Part shown: positions 7,815-16,623 of the stretch, in pieces
How positions within the stretch are numbered: position 1 is the stretch's first letter
Layout: each line of letters starts with the position of its first letter
Assembly: GCA_900545135.1 (NCBI GenBank)
Contig: UQXL01000010.1
Location: 15,143 to 79,142, forward strand
Length of the DNA stretch: 64,000 nt
Direction of reading: 5' to 3'
From: an uncultured Eubacteriales bacterium
GTDB lineage: Bacteria > Bacillota > Clostridia > Peptostreptococcales > Anaerovoracaceae
The notes under the pieces: generated by a model
The model's database searches: none
What the model was told of the DNA's origin: nothing
Seen by the model: only the letters and a program-made list of their open reading frames with translations
Program-made: the position numbers and the translations under genes

Positions 7815-9859
7815 TATAAGTTTTCCTCCTTCACTTCTTTAACGGTTATCGCATCTGACGAATCCGTAAGGTGAACCGACTCGTATTTGACGGTTTCTCC
7901 CCCCTCTTCCTGTGCGTAAGTAAGCTTTGTCAAAACATAATATCCGGATTCTCCGGCTTTTATCTCACCGATCTCAAGTTTATTGATGCCCACGACTCCC
8001 TCTGCCAGCGTTTCTTCATCTTTCATCTGATTGTAATAGGTTATAAGGCTTTCGATGATCTGCTGACCTATATATATATCGTTCCCGTCGTCGTCCGTCT
8101 TCCAGACTTCATCCTGGAATTGGCCTGCTGACTGTATCTCTTCAAAAGCGTAGGTCTTGTCCGAATCATATTTAAGGCTTATATTTTCGGAAATGCTTCC
8201 TATATTTGCCGCCCCTGCTGACGATGCGTTGATGTATTCGGTGATATATGTCACTTCGGCTGCCGGCTCAGGCTCTGCTGTGCCCTCATCGTCACTGCCG
8301 CTGAATATGCCTGCAATTGAGTTGATGAACTTATCCACGCCCTGTGAGAATCCGCTCTCAGGCGCGATGAATTTTATACCTATGACTATGATTTCGATGG
8401 CCACAAGTATGGCAAGAAGTATTATAACGAATTTTAAAACCGGTCTGCGGCGCTCTTCTTCGTCGTCATCTTCGTCTTCGCCAATATCTACCGGCTGTCC
8501 CTTTGCGGCTTTTTCTTCTTTTCCGGCAGTAGCATCGCTGCCATCACCAGCGCCGCTGTCAATGTCAACAGCGTCACGGGGAAATACGTCTGAGAATCTG
8601 AGCTTTGCTTTCTCCTTGTGCTCTTCGTTCTCGTGATCTTCATTCCCGTGTTCTTCTCCCGTTTCACCAGTTTCGCTTGTTTCGTCTGTTTCGCTTGTTT
8701 TATCTTCGGGCTGGCTTTCTGCCTGAAAGGGAGGCGTTTCTGCGCCATCCTTTATCTCTTGTTCTGTATTCTGTTTTTCCTCATTTTCAGCCGATTCAGC
8801 CGATTCAGCCGGCTTTTCGGCCGAACTCTCAGCTGTCTGCTCGGCCCGGCTTTCTGCTGCATCCTGGGAATCTCCTGCGGCATGTTTTTCGGAAGAGCTT
8901 TCAGCAGTCACTGCTTCGGCAATTCCTGCAGTTCCGGCCGCTCCGACAACTCCAGCGGCTGCTCCCAGAGCGGCCGCAGCTGCCAGTTCCTCTGTTCTTT
9001 CCCCAGTCTCTTCGTCCGCCATAACGGCTGCGGTTTTAGGCGGCATAGCGATTCCGACTTCCTGGAGATAATTTTCATTAAATAGTTTCGGCTCTACGAA
9101 TATGTCTTCAAAGGCTGGCGGTTCTTTCGCACGAGGTTCCTCTTCTGCCGGAGTAAGGCTCTGCCACTGCGCACTGCGCGCTTCCTCCAGTTTCTCTATA
9201 TGAGCCTTTTCTTTATCCAAAAGTTCCTGAAAAGCGTCTCTCTTGGCATTGTATGTGTAGAACTTGTCCTTCGCACCGTCCAAGTCCTCGCGTCTGTACC
9301 GAAGCGTCATCTCCAGTTCTCTTTCGGCATCCTGAGAGACTTGGCTCGGAGCTTCACCGAATAATTCTCTCTCCAGTTCTTCTATAGAAAGACCTTTTTC
9401 TGTATCTTCTTTTTCCAGCTCTTCTTTCTTTATTTCGTCTGTATTTTCTGCGGTTTCAGCAGAATCTCCGGCAGCTCCCTTCTGCTCCTGCACAGAAGTT
9501 GCCCCTGCCGGCACTATCTTTTCTAGGTCTACTTCTCTATTTCTGTTTCTCTTTTCAATAACGTCGTCCCAGTTGAACTTGAAGTCTTCGTCAGCTCTTG
9601 ACAGGCGGTTTCCCGGGAAGCCATCCAGATTCCAGTTAAAGTCGACGCTTTCTCTCTTTGGCTCGCTGCTGTATTCTTTGATTCCCTGGGAAATTTCTTC
9701 TGTTCTTCTCTGCGCTTCAAGCTTAAACGGCGGATTAAAAACGACATCCGAATATCTGCTTTCGTTTTGTCCTGTTTCCTCTTTTCTTACTCTGGTGCCG
9801 CATTGCGCGCAAAAGACGTCGCCGTCATGCAATTTACTGCCGCATTTTGTACAAAACAT
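7814..9859 (-). CDS. Zinc-ribbon, acidic low-complexity, single-pass membrane protein
   Basis: A 681-residue protein of unknown function. It begins with a four-cysteine zinc ribbon (MFCTKCGSKL...FCAQCG, C3/C6/C17/C20). A long acidic E/A/S/T-rich region follows (roughly residues 30-465) with coiled-coil-prone stretches such as RYRREDLDGAKDKFYTYNAKR. One strong transmembrane helix (FVIILLAILVAIEIIVIGI) lies near residue 475-495. The C-terminal domain of ~180 residues (YITEYINASSAG... YKQMKDEETL) is presumably outside. This layout resembles the zinc_ribbon_2/DUF-type envelope sensors common in Clostridia. It is coupled by ATGA overlap to UPF0182. Alanine- and Ser/Glu-rich repeats at residues 300-380 suggest local repeat expansion. 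Confidence 0.75.
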   Translation of the reverse strand: MFCTKCGSKLHDGDVFCAQCGTRVRKEETGQNESRYSDVVFNPPFKLEAQRRTEEISQGIKEYSSEPKRESVDFNWNLDGFPGNRLSRADEDFKFNWDDVIEKRNRNREVDLEKIVPAGATSVQEQKGAAGDSAETAENTDEIKKEELEKEDTEKGLSIEELERELFGEAPSQVSQDAERELEMTLRYRREDLDGAKDKFYTYNAKRDAFQELLDKEKAHIEKLEEARSAQWQSLTPAEEEPRAKEPPAFEDIFVEPKLFNENYLQEVGIAMPPKTAAVMADEETGERTEELAAAAALGAAAGVVGAAGTAGIAEAVTAESSSEKHAAGDSQDAAESRAEQTAESSAEKPAESAESAENEEKQNTEQEIKDGAETPPFQAESQPEDKTSETDETSETGETGEEHGNEDHENEEHKEKAKLRFSDVFPRDAVDIDSGAGDGSDATAGKEEKAAKGQPVDIGEDEDDDEEERRRPVLKFVIILLAILVAIEIIVIGIKFIAPESGFSQGVDKFINSIAGIFSGSDDEGTAEPEPAAEVTYITEYINASSAGAANIGSISENISLKYDSDKTYAFEEIQSAGQFQDEVWKTDDDGNDIYIGQQIIESLITYYNQMKDEETLAEGVVGINKLEIGEIKAGESGYYVLTKLTYAQEEGGETVKYESVHLTDSSDAITVKEVKEENL

Positions 9860-9874
9860 TCTTTATTCCTCCGT

Positions 9875-10861
9875 CTAATCTCTGATTTGTTTCTCCAATT
9901 CTTCTTCCGTAAATACACGGCCCGACCTAGTCGTATTGAAGTTATCAGCGCCGAACTTGCCGGGCTTTTTAATATCCTTTGCCGGCATTTCTTCCGGCTT
10001 TATTCTTTCTTTCAGAACTTCCTCGCTGCGCTTTTCCTGCTCTTTTTCCGAAAAAATTCCTTTTTCCGCTGAAACTTCAACTTCTGCCGAAGTCCCCGCT
10101 GCTACTGAAGTCTCGTCTGCCGCTGAAATCTTATTGTTCGCTGAAATGTTATTGTTCGCTGAAATGTTATCGGCCGCTGAGGTCTCATCGGCTGGCGGCT
10201 TTTCAGCTTCGCCGGTTCCGGCAAAATGTTTTACCTCTTCTTTGAGACCGTTTTCGCCTCTGTATCCGGCGTATCTTATTCTCAGTTCAGCGCTCTGTAT
10301 CTTTATCTCAACTTCCTGCAGATCCTTTGAGGAAACCTTGGCAATTTCTTCTATGAGTTCTTCAGGGAAGATTACGTTTTTCTTGCACTCCTTCGGCAGA
10401 ACCGGTTTTTCGGCTTCTGCATCAGGCTCTTCATGCTCTCCGTATGCCTTCGGCTCGCTCTTTCCGTCAGTACAAGCCGCCTCGCAGCATGCTTCCGGCT
10501 TTACCGTTATCTCCGGCTGGCCGGCCTCATCTGAATTGCCCGTTGTCTCCGGCTGGTCTGGCTCTCTCGGCTGAACCGAAGCCATGTCTTCTGCGGCTGT
10601 TTCAGCGGCTGCGGTTTCTTCTGGCTCTTTATCGGTCTTGTCCTCAGCCTTGGATTCTTTGGCTGCGAGAAGCTGCTTTATATATAATTCTTCGTCGAAG
10701 TCCAAATCTTCGTCCGGCTTTCCGTCCTTTCTGGCAATCTTTATCACCGCGATAAGGATTATAAGAATGACAAGAACTGCCCCTCCAATCATCACCGCTT
10801 CAGATTGTTCGCGGCAGAAATCCACTGCTTTATCATATAATTGCCTGAGGTTTTCAAGCAT
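9875..10861 (-). CDS. Membrane-anchored acidic protein of unknown function
   Basis: I do not recognise this gene. Using the ATG at 10861 (preceded by GGAG) it has 328 residues: a short N-terminal amphipathic stretch, one transmembrane helix (AVMIGGAVLVILIILIAVI, residues ~22-42), then a long acidic region. The stretch ISANNNISANNKISAADETS (near 240) is a small tandem repeat. It ends with the motif TRSGRVFTEEELEKQIRD. Residues ~165-215 (KKNVIFPEELIEEIAKVSS, VEIKIQSAELRIRY) look folded. It sits 15 bases upstream of the zinc-ribbon gene on the same strand, so the three genes (this, zinc-ribbon, UPF0182) are likely one operon for an envelope function. Confidence 0.65.
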   Translation of the reverse strand: MLENLRQLYDKAVDFCREQSEAVMIGGAVLVILIILIAVIKIARKDGKPDEDLDFDEELYIKQLLAAKESKAEDKTDKEPEETAAAETAAEDMASVQPREPDQPETTGNSDEAGQPEITVKPEACCEAACTDGKSEPKAYGEHEEPDAEAEKPVLPKECKKNVIFPEELIEEIAKVSSKDLQEVEIKIQSAELRIRYAGYRGENGLKEEVKHFAGTGEAEKPPADETSAADNISANNNISANNKISAADETSVAAGTSAEVEVSAEKGIFSEKEQEKRSEEVLKERIKPEEMPAKDIKKPGKFGADNFNTTRSGRVFTEEELEKQIRD

Positions 10862-11006
10862 AATAAATTTTCTCCATTCTATAGTTCTTTTTATTATATA
10901 ACAAATGAACTCTAAATGCAAAGGAAAATGCGTCTAATCGCAACGAATTCGCGACGAAGACAACTGCTTTCGGCAGGTTCTTCAAGTCTTAATATCTCGC
11001 CGACAT

Positions 11007-12392
11007 TTACTTTAATATATCCCCATAGGTAATGAGCGTTACATTTCCCATCTCCTCCGCTCTATCGATACAGCCTTTAGTAAAACCGGTTTTTGCAAAG
11101 AGATAAAAATGCGTTTTCTTGTAATTGAACAACTTGCTTCGCTCTGCAAGTTTTTCAAGCAAGCCAATATCAATCTTTTCGTTTGTCCATTTACACTCTG
11201 CGAACAAAGCAGAGTCCTTATCCGCTCCCATAATGTCGATTTCTTCCTGCAGCTTCGTCTTGGGATTGGTTCCCCACCAACGGCCGATATCGTTGAAGTT
11301 CACCGCGCACCTGCCTTCAATCAGCAATTTCCAAAGATATTGTTTGCAAATATCTTCAAACACACTGCCCATATAAGAGGGAAGTTCAGGTGAAATACGG
11401 CTGTATGCCAAATCAATAGCTCCGCGGGAAATTATAGAAGTATTCTCCGGCACAAAGCGATACCAAAAACGGAACATATTATCCTCAATAGAATAAATTG
11501 TTTTTCGGGTGTTTTTTTCACCGTAAGGCGATTCTTTTTTTATGATTCCAAGTGCAATCAAGTTTTTAATATAGGTGGCGCATACACTTGTCTCCTCAGC
11601 GATCTTATTAGAAACTTCATGCATTTTAGACGAGCCGGTTGCTATTGCCGTGATAACCGCATTATAAATCGCAGGCTCGCGCACCTCTTGTTTTAGGAGA
11701 TTGTTCGGTTCTTCAAATATTGAAGATGTCGGATTCAAGTACGTATTTTTAATATTTTCTTCAATAGAAAGCCTATCGTCAAGCTGCATAAGATATTGAG
11801 GCGTTCCTCCAGCAATGCCGTAAGCCAAGGCTTTATCTTCATCCGAAAAATTTTTGAAATAACGACAGGCTTCTGAAAACTCAAAGGGTCTAACCTTGAG
11901 CTGCGCTGTTCTTCTGCCATAGAGAGGCGCTTTGTAAGCAAGAACGTGGTCTTCCATATATGACATAGAAGATCCGCATAGAATCAAAAACAGTTTTGAT
12001 GTATCCTTATTTTTATCAATCAGGAGCTGAAGCGTGGACGCAAGGCTCTTGGACGCACGGGCAACATAAGGATATTCGTCGATTACAAGCACAATTCTCT
12101 TGGCTTTCGCAAGTTTAAAAACGTATTCAAGCGCCATTTGAAAGTCATTAAAGGAAGCTCCTGCCGCAATGCCCGCGTTATATTCCATAATACATCTGGA
12201 AAGGTTATCAAGGTTTTGCTTCGCATTTGTCTCAACACCGGTAAAAAATATGGTGTCTTTATCCTTCGCAAATTCGTTGATAAGGGCAGTTTTACCAACA
12301 CGGCGTCGTCCGTAAATAACGGCAAATTCAAATTTATCGGAATGGTATAGCCTGTTTAATGTATCAAGTTCGTTTTCTCTTCCTATAAACAT
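11007..12392 (-). CDS. AAA-type ATPase with C-terminal DUF234 / PD-(D/E)XK-like domain
   Basis: Archaeal-type ATPase family (ATPase_2 plus DUF234) of unknown cellular role; members are often mobile and poorly conserved between strains. Visible: MFIGRENELDTLNRLY start signature, Walker A YGRRRVGKTALINEF, Walker B IVLVIDEYPYVA, a winged-helix region (VSNKIAEETSVCATYIKNLIALGIIKKES) near 275, and a C-terminal nuclease-like core with DKDSALFAECKWTNEKI (E-x-K). The start at 12392 is placed by AGAGG 6 bases upstream. It is monocistronic, flanked by decayed genes, and its codon use is more A/T-rich than its neighbours. Horizontal acquisition is therefore plausible. Confidence 0.82.
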   Translation of the reverse strand: MFIGRENELDTLNRLYHSDKFEFAVIYGRRRVGKTALINEFAKDKDTIFFTGVETNAKQNLDNLSRCIMEYNAGIAAGASFNDFQMALEYVFKLAKAKRIVLVIDEYPYVARASKSLASTLQLLIDKNKDTSKLFLILCGSSMSYMEDHVLAYKAPLYGRRTAQLKVRPFEFSEACRYFKNFSDEDKALAYGIAGGTPQYLMQLDDRLSIEENIKNTYLNPTSSIFEEPNNLLKQEVREPAIYNAVITAIATGSSKMHEVSNKIAEETSVCATYIKNLIALGIIKKESPYGEKNTRKTIYSIEDNMFRFWYRFVPENTSIISRGAIDLAYSRISPELPSYMGSVFEDICKQYLWKLLIEGRCAVNFNDIGRWWGTNPKTKLQEEIDIMGADKDSALFAECKWTNEKIDIGLLEKLAERSKLFNYKKTHFYLFAKTGFTKGCIDRAEEMGNVTLITYGDILK

Positions 12393-12422
12393 AGGTGTAC
12401 CTCTCTGCAAGAATTTCGTTGT

Positions 12423-12498
12423 TTACGATTTACTTAATTATACTCCACAAAAATAAAATGGTCAACTTTTTCGAAATTTACTTGATTACGATTTACTA
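12423..12498. promoter_or_regulatory. AT-rich intergenic segment with two copies of TTACGATTTACT
   Basis: Direct 12-bp repeats at 12423-12434 and 12487-12498, 64 bases apart, flank the likely promoter of the AAA/DUF234 gene. They could be operator sites, possibly autoregulatory, since such ATPases are often self-controlled. No function can be shown from sequence. Confidence 0.35.
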
Positions 12499-12564
12499 AA
12501 TTTAAAATTATGATTATTTATAACAAAAAACAAGCTTTCTGCCGCCGACAGCAAGCAAAATCCC

Positions 12565-12852
12565 CTATCTGGAAACGTCTATTCTCCTGCCTGATATACT
12601 TGCTCTTGGCCCTGTGGCCGCTCCTATTGACGTAAAAATCACAGTGGGCAGCAGCCAACCGAGCCCGGTTTGCGAAAAGGGAAGCAAATTGCTCACAGCG
12701 TCCGCTCCCAAAGCTTGGCATACCTGCAAAAACAAAGCGGTCAAAAAAGCTCCAAAAGCAGCGAATCTGCAGTTTCTGGAAGTTCTTACAAAATCAGGAG
12801 CAAGGCCAAACACAGCAAGGACTATCAGCACAGGACAGATCACGCTGACCAC
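12565..12852 (-). pseudogene. C-terminal remnant of a BrnQ/LIVCS branched-chain amino acid transporter
   Basis: The translated minus strand carries a hydrophobic helix (CPVLIVLAVFGL), a charged turn (VRTSRNCRF), a second helix (AAFGAFLTALFLQVCQALG) and the block LLPFSQTGLGWLLPTVI. This resembles the last two helices of BrnQ-type Na+/branched-chain amino acid symporters. Only ~85 of the usual ~430 residues remain. The upstream part is gone and has been replaced by the promoter region of the truncated D-aminoacylase. Assignment rests on the GLGWLLP-type motif and helix order. Confidence 0.5.
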
Positions 12853-12928
12853 AGGAGAAGCCAGAGAAGATGAGTTCTCTTTATTAAAGAGAAGTATTTC
12901 ATACGAAATATTTCAGGAGGAATACAAA

Positions 12929-13801
12929 ATGACCTTTGATATAATAATCAAAAACGGAGTTATATGCGACGGTACAGGAGCTCCCTCATATACGGCAGAT
13001 ATAGGAATCACTGGCAGCACCATTTCATATATCGGCGTTCTCCGCGGCAGCGAAGCCGGCCAGATCATTGACGTGGCCGACAAAACCATAACGCCTGGGT
13101 TTATTGACCCTCACACCCATGTGGACATGTCGCTGTTCATCGCTCCGCAGATGGAGCCTTACCTCAAGCAGGGAGTTACTACGGTGGTTACCGGAAACTG
13201 CGGCCACGGCAGCTCTCCTTCCGGCAAGGAAATATTTTACGGCATGATCCTCGATTCAGATTATCTCGACGATATAGGGGCGGATGAAATGGGACTCGAC
13301 CAGCTGGACGCTTTCATGAATATTTTCATCGAGGATCCTTTCATGGCAGGCGACATGGTAGCCCCGTCTTTCAGCCGCGCCGTTGAAATTCTGATGAATC
13401 ACGAGGGTGCCATGCCCTGCTCCGACGGATGTAGTTATCCAAAAGAGCTAAATCAGACAGGAAATGACGAAATACCTGTTTATCTCAATTCGCCCAACAT
13501 CAGCTATATTCCACGCTTCCTCACCCATTATTGCCTTGATAACTTCGAGGAAGCAGTTCACCGCGCCAGCGGCTTGGTGGCAGATAGATTCAACATCAAA
13601 AATAGAGGTAAAATAAAAACAGGTAACTTTGCTGACATAACGATTTTGGACAGAAAGGCTCTGCACAGCTTTGACGAAGAAGATAACCCTCTGCAGGATC
13701 CGCTGGGCACAGAATTGGTGCTCGTCAATGGGCAGATTGCCGTAAAAGACGGTGTTCTTACCGGTCGGTTCGCAGGTGAAATGCTGAGAAAAAGCAGGTA
13801 A
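12929..13801 (+). pseudogene. N-acyl-D-amino-acid deacylase (D-aminoacylase) with a large internal deletion
   Basis: Amidohydrolase family member. The N-terminal half is intact: FDIIIKNGVICDGTGAP, metal-binding PGFIDPHTHVDMS, GVTTVVTGNCGHGSSP. The C-terminal end is also intact (RGKIKTGNFADITILDRK, ELVLVNGQIAVKDGV). Between about residues 120 and 200 the frame jumps from early to late family blocks, so roughly 200 residues of the TIM-barrel core, including the later metal and catalytic ligands, are missing. At 290 versus ~480-530 residues it should be inactive. The start at 12929 follows TCAGGAGG; the longer reading frame to 12614 is antisense to the BrnQ remnant and is not real. It is still in frame, which points to a recent deletion. 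Confidence 0.75.
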
Positions 13802-13867
13802 AATTCTGCTCCTTTCCCCGGCGAAATGCTGAGAAAAATATAAATTAACCAAGAAAGAAGGGATACT

Positions 13868-15325
13868 TTGAAGACGAAAAACACGTGGGAGTTATATTCT
13901 CCGGAGGATTTGGAAAGCTGCGATAAATATTGCAGAGATTACATGACTTTTTTGAGCTGCTGCAAGACGGAACGCGAATGTATCCGTTTCATTGAGAAAG
14001 AGCTTGTCTCCAACGGATACCGTTCTTTGGACGACGTCATAGAAGAGGAAGGAGTCCTAAAGCCAGGCGACAAAATCTACCACATACAGATGGGCAAGAG
14101 CATGGCTGTTTTCAACATCGGACGCGAACCACTGGAAAATGGAATGAACATCCTTGGAGCCCATATAGATTCACCGAGAATCGACCTCAAGCAAAATCCC
14201 CTCTTTGAAGACGGCGGATTTGCGCTCCTCGACACCCACTATTACGGCGGCATAAAGAAATATCAATGGGTCACCATTCCCCTTTCGCTGCACGGCATAG
14301 TCGTAAAGAAAGACGGAAGTTCCATCAATTTATCCATAGGCGAAGATGAAAACGACCCGGTATTTTTCATATCGGACCTTTTGATTCACCTGGCAGAGGA
14401 GCAGATGGAGAAGAAAGCCAAAGATATAATCGAAGGCGAGCTCTTAGATATAATAGCCGGCAACAAGCCTATAAAGCTCGATAACACCATCTCAGAGTCC
14501 GGCGGCTCCGGAAGCAAAGGCCTGAAAGATACCGCTTCTGAAAAGGAAAAGTCTGGAGATGATGACAAAACACCTGTAAAAGCTCAAATCTTGAAAATTC
14601 TCAAGGATAACTACGGCATAGAAGAAGAGGATTTCCTATCCGCAGAGATCGAGATCGTCCCCGCAGGCCCTGCCAGAGAAGCCGGACTCGACCGAAGCAT
14701 GATCTTAGGCTACGGTCAGGACGACAGAGTATGCGCCTATTCATCATACAAAGCTCTCCTTGAAGCAGGAGACCTTAATCGCACGACTTGCTGCATCCTG
14801 ACGGACAAGGAAGAAATAGGCAGCGTCGGCGCTACGGGAGCGCAATCCAGGTTTTTTGAAAACACGGTGGCCGAAGTCATGCTGCTTATGGGTTGTTACA
14901 GCGATATAACTTTGCGCAGATGCCTTGCGCGAAGCAGAATGCTGTCCTCAGACGTAAACAGCGCTTTCGACCCTTCGTATGCTTCATCTTATGAAAGCCG
15001 CAACGCGTCTTATCTCGGCAAAGGTCTTGTCATCAGCAAATTTTCAGGCTCCGGCGGAAAGTTCGAGGGTAATGACGCTAACCCTGAGTTTTTAGCAGAT
15101 CTCCGCCGTATATTTGACGAGAACCATATCAATTTTCAAGCCGCGGAAATCGGCAAAGTAGATCTGGGCGGCGGCGGCACCATCGCCTACATACTCGCCC
15201 AATACGGCATGGAGGTCGTCGACTGCGGCATCGCTCTTTTGAATATGCACGCCCCTTGGGAAGCCGCCAGCAAAGCTGACGTGTATGAGCTCAAACGCGG
15301 TTATACGGCGTTTATAAACAATTAG
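13868..15325 (+). CDS. M18 family aminopeptidase (aspartyl aminopeptidase-like)
   Basis: Cytosolic dinuclear-zinc aminopeptidase that trims N-terminal residues (usually acidic) from peptides. Zinc and catalytic motifs are visible: GAHIDSPRIDLK (H-x-D) near 100, LGYGQDDRVCAY near 282, ILTDKEEIGSVGATG (E-E) near 308, and the final histidine in ALLNMHAPWEAASKAD near 465. The extended, charged insert (residues ~195-240, with SGGSGSKG and EKEKSGDDDKT) is common in clostridial M18 proteins but is unusually Gly/Ser/Asp-rich here. The start codon is TTG (13868-13870), preceded by AGAAGGG. A terminator follows, so it is monocistronic. Length 485 residues. Confidence 0.9.
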   Translation: MKTKNTWELYSPEDLESCDKYCRDYMTFLSCCKTERECIRFIEKELVSNGYRSLDDVIEEEGVLKPGDKIYHIQMGKSMAVFNIGREPLENGMNILGAHIDSPRIDLKQNPLFEDGGFALLDTHYYGGIKKYQWVTIPLSLHGIVVKKDGSSINLSIGEDENDPVFFISDLLIHLAEEQMEKKAKDIIEGELLDIIAGNKPIKLDNTISESGGSGSKGLKDTASEKEKSGDDDKTPVKAQILKILKDNYGIEEEDFLSAEIEIVPAGPAREAGLDRSMILGYGQDDRVCAYSSYKALLEAGDLNRTTCCILTDKEEIGSVGATGAQSRFFENTVAEVMLLMGCYSDITLRRCLARSRMLSSDVNSAFDPSYASSYESRNASYLGKGLVISKFSGSGGKFEGNDANPEFLADLRRIFDENHINFQAAEIGKVDLGGGGTIAYILAQYGMEVVDCGIALLNMHAPWEAASKADVYELKRGYTAFINN

Positions 15326-15350
15326 TTCTTGCTGTGTAATGAATGTACGC

Positions 15351-15386
15351 AACAGCCGTTTCTTTGTAATTAACGGCTGTTTTTTA
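15351..15386 (+). terminator. Intrinsic terminator after M18 aminopeptidase
   Basis: AACAGCCGTT / AACGGCTGTT stem followed by TTTTTT. Confidence 0.9.
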
Positions 15387-15452
15387 ATGCCTGCGTTGAA
15401 TTAAACAGCAAAGTATCGTATAGTATAAATATAAATCAAAGGGAGGAAAATC

Positions 15453-16037
15453 ATGCTGGAAGTTGAAATCAAGGCTTTCATAGGAAGCCAGTGCAAAACG
15501 TCTGTAGAAAAATCTGCCATGCAAAAAGGCTTTGTCAAAGGCGACGCGCTTGAGGAAACAGACCTGTATTTTAACGGCAACGACCGTAATTTTATGGAAA
15601 CAGACGAGGCTCTGCGCCTGAGAATATGCCGCAATTTGACCACAAACACTTCAAAGACCCATATCACCTACAAAGGCCCAAAGCTGGACGATCGTTCCAG
15701 TACAAGGAAAGAATATGAAACAGCAGTCGAAGATTTCAGCGTCATGGAGTCTCTGCTTATTTCCCTTGGATATTCAAAAGCTTTTACAGTCGTAAAAAAC
15801 AGACAGATATGGACTTTAATCCATGCCGGTGATATTCCTCCTATAACTTTGTGCGTCGATTCCGTCGCCGGACTCGGGGAATACGTTGAATTTGAAACCC
15901 TTGCGGATTCCGAAGAAGAAATGCAGCCGGCCGCAGACAGGCTCCTCGATATGCTTGCCGCTTTTGGAATTCCGAGAGAAAATCTGACTAGAAAATCTTA
16001 TCTTGAGCTCCTGTTTCTATCAAATCGCAACAAATAA
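15453..16037 (+). CDS. CYTH domain protein (class IV adenylate cyclase / CyaB-type)
   Basis: Triphosphate-tunnel metalloenzyme of 194 residues. The CYTH signature is clear: MLEVEIKAFI (E-x-E-x-K) at the start, ETDLYFN near 35, EALRLRIC near 50, THITYKGPKL near 68, RKEYETAVED near 80, and VEFETLADSEEE near 145. Members act as adenylate cyclase, thiamine or inorganic triphosphatase; the exact activity here cannot be told from sequence. GGGAGG lies 7 bases before the ATG. It stands alone between the M18 gene and the c-di-AMP receptor gene. Confidence 0.88.
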   Translation: MLEVEIKAFIGSQCKTSVEKSAMQKGFVKGDALEETDLYFNGNDRNFMETDEALRLRICRNLTTNTSKTHITYKGPKLDDRSSTRKEYETAVEDFSVMESLLISLGYSKAFTVVKNRQIWTLIHAGDIPPITLCVDSVAGLGEYVEFETLADSEEEMQPAADRLLDMLAAFGIPRENLTRKSYLELLFLSNRNK

Positions 16038-16172
16038 ATGTTGAGAATTCAACAGCTATATAGTATAATATTTAAAATAGAACTTTGGTTTCCGCCGCGC
16101 GCGGCCGCCTTAATTGGATCAAAACTTCAATGTATTGCGATAAATTGACGAAAGTCATGGAGGTGTATTTAT

Positions 16173-16526
16173 ATGGATAATAACACAAAGAAAAAACTTG
16201 TCTTTGCGATTTTGCAGGGCGACGACTATGAACAGGTCGTAAGAGAACTCAATAAAAATGGTTTTTATGTAACTTTGCTTAATTCGGTAGGCGGATTTCT
16301 CAAAAAACGCAGCGTCACGATCATGATAGGTCTTGAAGAAGCGCGTCTTGAGGACCTGCTGGCCATCCTTAAAGAAGAAGCCGGCGAAAGAATAGAGACA
16401 GTATATCAGACTCCGGCCGTGACCGGCGGTCCGATGATGGGCATTCCTCCTACAATCCCTATGGATGTAAACTGCGGAGGCGTGACCATCTTCGTATTGG
16501 ATATGGATCAGATGGTCAGATTCTAA
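16173..16526 (+). CDS. darA: Cyclic-di-AMP receptor (DarA/PstA, DUF970)
   Basis: PII-like trimeric cytoplasmic protein that binds cyclic-di-AMP and signals osmotic/potassium or metabolic state to unknown partners. Family features are visible: KLVFAILQGDDYEQVVRELNKNGF, the T-loop entry LLNSVGGFLKKRSVTIMIG (glycine-rich c-di-AMP-contacting loop), and GGVTIFVLDMDQMVRF at the C-terminus, within 117 residues (family ~110). ATGGAGG precedes ATG 16173. Monocistronic with a strong terminator just after the stop. Confidence 0.92.
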   Translation: MDNNTKKKLVFAILQGDDYEQVVRELNKNGFYVTLLNSVGGFLKKRSVTIMIGLEEARLEDLLAILKEEAGERIETVYQTPAVTGGPMMGIPPTIPMDVNCGGVTIFVLDMDQMVRF

Positions 16527-16533
16527 AAATCAG

Positions 16534-16572
16534 AAAAAAAGAGCTTCTCAAAAATGAGAAGCTCTTTTTTTA
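16534..16572. terminator. Strong bidirectional terminator
   Basis: AAAAAGAGCTTCTCA / TGAGAAGCTCTTTTTTT; it ends the c-di-AMP receptor transcript and, on the other strand, could serve the convergent DtxR gene. Confidence 0.9.
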
Positions 16573-16623
16573 TCATCACTCTATCGCCATATCATCGGGA
16601 CTGCCTCCAAATGGGCTTGCCCG

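Noticed and set aside
8605..9085. Plus-strand open frames across the zinc-ribbon gene
   Set aside because: Shadows of the Glu/Ala/Ser-rich low-complexity coding strand.
12614..12928. N-terminal extension of the D-aminoacylase frame
   Set aside because: It is antisense to the BrnQ remnant, lacks a ribosome site, and the family start motif with AGGAGG lies at 12929.
15453..16526. Nucleotide-signalling operon of CYTH cyclase and c-di-AMP receptor
   Set aside because: The genes are 135 bases apart with a separate ribosome site and no shared regulatory sign; adjacency alone is weak evidence.
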